From assembly GCA_026984775.1 (NCBI GenBank), contig JALSRM010000002.1, positions 1-64,000 of the forward strand: 64,000 nucleotides of DNA. The letters run 5' to 3'. Position 1 is the first letter of the stretch. The number at the start of each line of letters is the position of its first letter. Shown here piece after piece: positions 60,884 to 64,000 of the stretch. Source of the stretch: Gammaproteobacteria bacterium. GTDB lineage: Bacteria > Pseudomonadota > Gammaproteobacteria > CAJXQU01. The notes beneath the pieces were generated by a model. That model searched no databases. It was not told the DNA's origin and was given only the letters and a program-made list of their open reading frames with translations. Position numbers and translations under genes: made by a program.

Positions 60884-63352
60884 ATGAATCGGCTATTCTG
60901 GGTTATTTTAGTCTCACTATCTAGTCTAAGTGTACATATTTTAGCAAATGCAGAAACGTTGACTGTTGAGCGAGTACGTTACTGTACTGGTGGTAAGCTC
61001 TTTGATAACAAATGTATAAAAGGCGAAACGAGTGATAAATTTACTGAATGGGCGGATCATTCGGTTGATAAGGCTAGACAAAAAAATACCTATATTGCCT
61101 TTGTGAGCAAGCCAGACATTGCCAATGTTAAACATGTAGTTTTTATTTCTGCTGGCCAACAAACTGCAGTAAAAGTTAACCCTGATGGATACCAAAATGT
61201 TTTGACTGGACAACCTGCAAATTATAAGCGTGATTGTAACGGTAAAACGAAAAGTTGTGACCGCGAATTTAACTCGAACAGCCTGGCTATGCGATTAAAA
61301 AATTCGGGCATGTACAATATGGACGAAACATTATTTGTTATTGTTCTAGATTCGCAATATAACTATTACGAAGAAGATAAACAACGACTGGTCGATACTT
61401 ATTGGGATTTCTTAGCCGGTAAATTCTATCCGACATCCGTTCAAGACATTGTTTTAGCCGGTCAAAGCAGGGGTGGTTGCTTATCTTTACGTTTAGCCCA
61501 GAAGTTTAGGAGTAACCCGCAATATAAAAATATTCCGCTTATACTTCAGCTCAATGATGCCGTCTGTCGGAACAACGGAAAAGAGGTTCCGCATATTGAA
61601 AGTAGTAAATCATTTGCCATAAACCCTCTTGATAATAAAAAAAAGAAAAAAAGTATTTTGGTCGACATGGCGGCCGTTTTTCCTAACTCAACCCGTACAA
61701 ATCTCTACATCCACAATATTCATGCAGGGGGAAAAGTGGGTAACCTTCCTATTCGTGCATTAACCTATAAAAAAGGAAATACTGATATAGGTTGGTGGAG
61801 ACAGACTTGGGTTAATTTTGAACATACAACAATGGGAGGAGATTTTGGTCTAAGTTTTTATACTGTTGAACCTGCATATCTCCATATTATCAACTCGTTA
61901 AAAGAAATCCGTTACGGTATGTTCAAACCAACAACACAAGCACCTGTGGATATTAATGGCGATGGGCTAAGCGATATAGTTACTTTTGAGCCAAAGATCG
62001 ATTATAGGGATAATAAATATACTACTGTAGCAACACTCATGAAGGTTGCTCTTTTGAAGAGTAATGGCATTCCATCATGGTACAGTAAGGATATAGCACT
62101 AGATGACCATGACAATGAGTCGCATCCAATTACACCATTTCTCGCTGGTTATTTCTCAAATGATCGTAAAACGGATATTGTTCGGATCATTCACAACAAA
62201 CAACAGGGATTGGTCATAAAAACCTTTATCTCAGGAGATAATCATAATTTCATCGAGAAGACATTCATATCTGGGGATGGTTATAAATACTATCAATATC
62301 CAGTACTTGTTGGTGATGTGAATCGTGATGGATTAAGTGATATCCTGATTTTTTGGCGTGATCCACAAAAAGGACTTATGGTACGTACAAAGTTTTCCAA
62401 AGGTGATGGTCAGTACCGAAATGTCACGGCTACGCTGGGTGATGATGCATCTGTTGATATTCTTCCAATACTAGCTGCCGATATCAATGGTGACAGTATG
62501 ACCGATATCATTCTTCAAAGCCAAGATAACAAGGGACATAAAATACGAACAAAAATATCGAATGGTGATGGTACCTTCACTGCCCACGAGTTTGGAACAG
62601 GAGATTGGCTCTACTGGCAGCATGATCGGTTTCTTGTAGGCGACATTAATAAAGATAGGAAGTCAGATTTGGTCCGTGTATTTTATGATAAAACAAAAGG
62701 ATTAAGCATTCATACATTCATAACACGCGGTGACGGAACATTTGATGTAAAACGCCAAGTCTTAGGTGATACAGAACCTGGATATTCCTTCCCAACACAT
62801 ATTGCAGATCTAAATGGTGATCGGCAAAGTGACATTATTTTACGCCATAGAAACAGTAATAATGAACTAATTATTAATGCTAAAATATCCAATGGAAATG
62901 GAACTTATCGAAGTGTGTGGAGCAACCTAGGTACGGATGAAACGATGGATGCAGAATCTGCTCTTATCGGAACTTATGATAGAGGGAAAAGTCACGATAT
63001 CGTGTTTACTAAAACAATCAGAAAAGAAGATAATACATTACGTTCGACTGATACATTGTGGGCAAAGGCTGGTCAGACTAATGGTACGCTCAGAAATTTA
63101 AGCGATGATCAATCCCCCGAGCATTTTGGATTTGGTATGCCTTCTTACTCGTCCTTATCTGGTCCCTTAAGTTGGAACGGTCAAGGAGGAACATTTCCTA
63201 TTTGTCGACCTCCGATTTGTGAAATAGCAACTGCCGTTCAAGAAACATCTTCTGCTCCTATTGCTACTGACCCGAGACTAATTATTAATAAACCAAAGCC
63301 TTCTAACGGTTCTATAGAGATAAAAAAACCTGGTGTGTATCAGATACGTTGA
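60884..63352 (+). CDS. Large secreted alpha/beta-hydrolase-like protein with FG-GAP/VCBS-type calcium repeats
   Basis: 822 residues; TTAAAGGAAA precedes the ATG. The signal peptide ends near NAETL. Residues ~25-320 look like an alpha/beta hydrolase-like domain: nucleophile elbow GQSRGG with Ser ~195, after DIVLA. From ~355 onward at least five repeats of the form DxNxDxxxDI (~356 DINGDGLSDI, ~478 DVNRDGLSDI, ~534 DINGDSMTDI, ~587 DINKDRKSDL, ~642 DLNGDRQSDI) form a probable beta-propeller. C-terminal part is not recognised. The gene is visibly AT-richer than its neighbours (long A runs), which suggests acquisition by transfer. The substrate is unknown. Confidence 0.82.
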   Translation: MNRLFWVILVSLSSLSVHILANAETLTVERVRYCTGGKLFDNKCIKGETSDKFTEWADHSVDKARQKNTYIAFVSKPDIANVKHVVFISAGQQTAVKVNPDGYQNVLTGQPANYKRDCNGKTKSCDREFNSNSLAMRLKNSGMYNMDETLFVIVLDSQYNYYEEDKQRLVDTYWDFLAGKFYPTSVQDIVLAGQSRGGCLSLRLAQKFRSNPQYKNIPLILQLNDAVCRNNGKEVPHIESSKSFAINPLDNKKKKKSILVDMAAVFPNSTRTNLYIHNIHAGGKVGNLPIRALTYKKGNTDIGWWRQTWVNFEHTTMGGDFGLSFYTVEPAYLHIINSLKEIRYGMFKPTTQAPVDINGDGLSDIVTFEPKIDYRDNKYTTVATLMKVALLKSNGIPSWYSKDIALDDHDNESHPITPFLAGYFSNDRKTDIVRIIHNKQQGLVIKTFISGDNHNFIEKTFISGDGYKYYQYPVLVGDVNRDGLSDILIFWRDPQKGLMVRTKFSKGDGQYRNVTATLGDDASVDILPILAADINGDSMTDIILQSQDNKGHKIRTKISNGDGTFTAHEFGTGDWLYWQHDRFLVGDINKDRKSDLVRVFYDKTKGLSIHTFITRGDGTFDVKRQVLGDTEPGYSFPTHIADLNGDRQSDIILRHRNSNNELIINAKISNGNGTYRSVWSNLGTDETMDAESALIGTYDRGKSHDIVFTKTIRKEDNTLRSTDTLWAKAGQTNGTLRNLSDDQSPEHFGFGMPSYSSLSGPLSWNGQGGTFPICRPPICEIATAVQETSSAPIATDPRLIINKPKPSNGSIEIKKPGVYQIR

Positions 63353-63432
63353 TATAACGAAAAAGTCGAGAAATGATTGAATATGTTTAACCTGATGTTA
63401 AAAGTGTGCCTGATGAGTTGTTAGGTGCAATA

Positions 63433-63966
63433 ATGAAAAAGAGATCACGTCTTTATTGATCATTTTATTCGTTGTATTACAAGGCGTTGCCGTGGAAAAT
63501 AGTATCTATTTGGGAGGGGGTATTGGGATCTCACATTGGTACGGGGATAGCCTAAATGATCTACCAAGCTCGAAGAATGTGTTTGAGACGGGACAGGATT
63601 TTTCTGATATCGGTGCGAGTTTTTGTTCTAGCGGTGGCTATTGATTCAACCATTTGATCGCCTTGGTGTTAGGTAAGACCTGACTGAATGAGGCATCTGA
63701 CAGCATCAGGCTGGAACCGAACTGTTGAACAATTTGGGTATTCTGCAGAGATGAGTTATGCCTATTTTGATTTTGATATGGAATCATCGGGTGGAGATGG
63801 GGTGAGAATATTCCTCTGACCAGTATCGGTACTTCATGACTTTGTTTTGGCCTTGGTGTGCACTACTCATTTAACGACAGAATAGCAGTTCAGTTTCAGT
63901 GGTAGCATTTTTATCGACGCTTTGAATCTTGATACTTTATCGCTTGGGGTCGAGATTGGATTATAA
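63433..63966 (+). pseudogene. Decayed small outer-membrane beta-barrel gene
   Basis: ATG 63433 (MKKRSRLY) reaches a stop at once; a frame change gives LIILFVVLQGVAVENSIYLGGGIGISHWYGDSLNDL, a signal peptide and first strand of an OmpA/OprF-like barrel. Further on, pieces in shifted frames read MSYAYFDFDME and DRIAVQFQW, and the last strand DTLSLGVEIGL ends in TAA 63964-63966. Several stops and frame changes between show it is broken. It follows the AT-rich hydrolase gene by 80 bp. Confidence 0.7.
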
Positions 63967-64000
63967 AGATTCACCTGTCAATTGAATGCGAGCCAAACAA

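Overview
The window is chromosomal DNA of a Gram-negative gammaproteobacterium. Evidence: a complete lipid A/LPS and outer-membrane gene complement (kdsA, lolA, porins), System I cytochrome c maturation (ccmC-I), the rpsP-rimM-trmD-rplS, lepA-lepB-rnc-era-recO and pyrG-kdsA-eno-ftsB-ispD runs in gammaproteobacterial order, and no sign of phage, plasmid or CRISPR. A respiratory, redox-versatile lifestyle is suggested by a 15-haem-motif cytochrome, two pseudoazurin-type copper proteins and two proteins of families that accompany PQQ dehydrogenases. The species cannot be named from the sequence; a sulfur- or C1-oxidising environmental lineage is only a guess.

Layout. 1-4458: the 3' part of a repeat-built multihaem cytochrome, a large secreted SPOR/TPR/beta-barrel protein, and a small secreted protein resembling the N-terminus of the barrel protein. 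4596-10157: ccmCDEFGHI, tightly overlapped, without ccmAB. 10400-14940: small secreted protein, hotdog thioesterase, ftsK, lolA, a 79-residue protein. 14972-17567 (minus): folE2, ispA, xseB, a BON/LysM protein. 17871-20762: parE, then a YVTN/PQQ-associated beta-propeller on the minus strand. 21137-24874: two tandem porins with a 299-bp identical core, separated by a SHOCT protein. 25221-28135: formyl-THF cyclo-ligase and the rpsP-rimM-trmD-rplS run; L19 carries an extra helix-hairpin-helix domain. 28207-30909 (minus): DUF5335, GIY-YIG, a dicarboxylate symporter, fabI.

31001-38093: six genes chained by 1-4 nt overlaps encode a Yej-type peptide ABC importer, an acyl-CoA thioesterase and a MESH1-like HD hydrolase. 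38254-42010: an outer-membrane protein, a YfiR-like periplasmic regulator and a CHASE8-HAMP-GGDEF-EAL protein form a probable envelope-to-c-di-GMP signalling unit. 42127-44233: a small membrane protein and a TrkA-domain potassium channel. 44280-46100: a decayed glycoside hydrolase gene. 46233-51650: lepA, lepB, DUF4845, rnc, era, recO. 51643-54859: cupredoxin lipoprotein, pseudoazurin, XoxJ-like binding protein and an unknown secreted protein. 54909-60701: DMT transporter (minus), then pyrG, kdsA, eno, ftsB, ispD. 60884-64000: an AT-rich secreted hydrolase/FG-GAP protein and a decayed barrel gene, which look like an insertion where ispF would normally follow ispD.

The most unusual items are the cytochrome/barrel module at the left edge, the L19-HhH fusion, the ABC-thioesterase-HD chain, the YfiR/c-di-GMP unit with a plug-like motif on an outer-membrane protein, and the porin gene-conversion tract.
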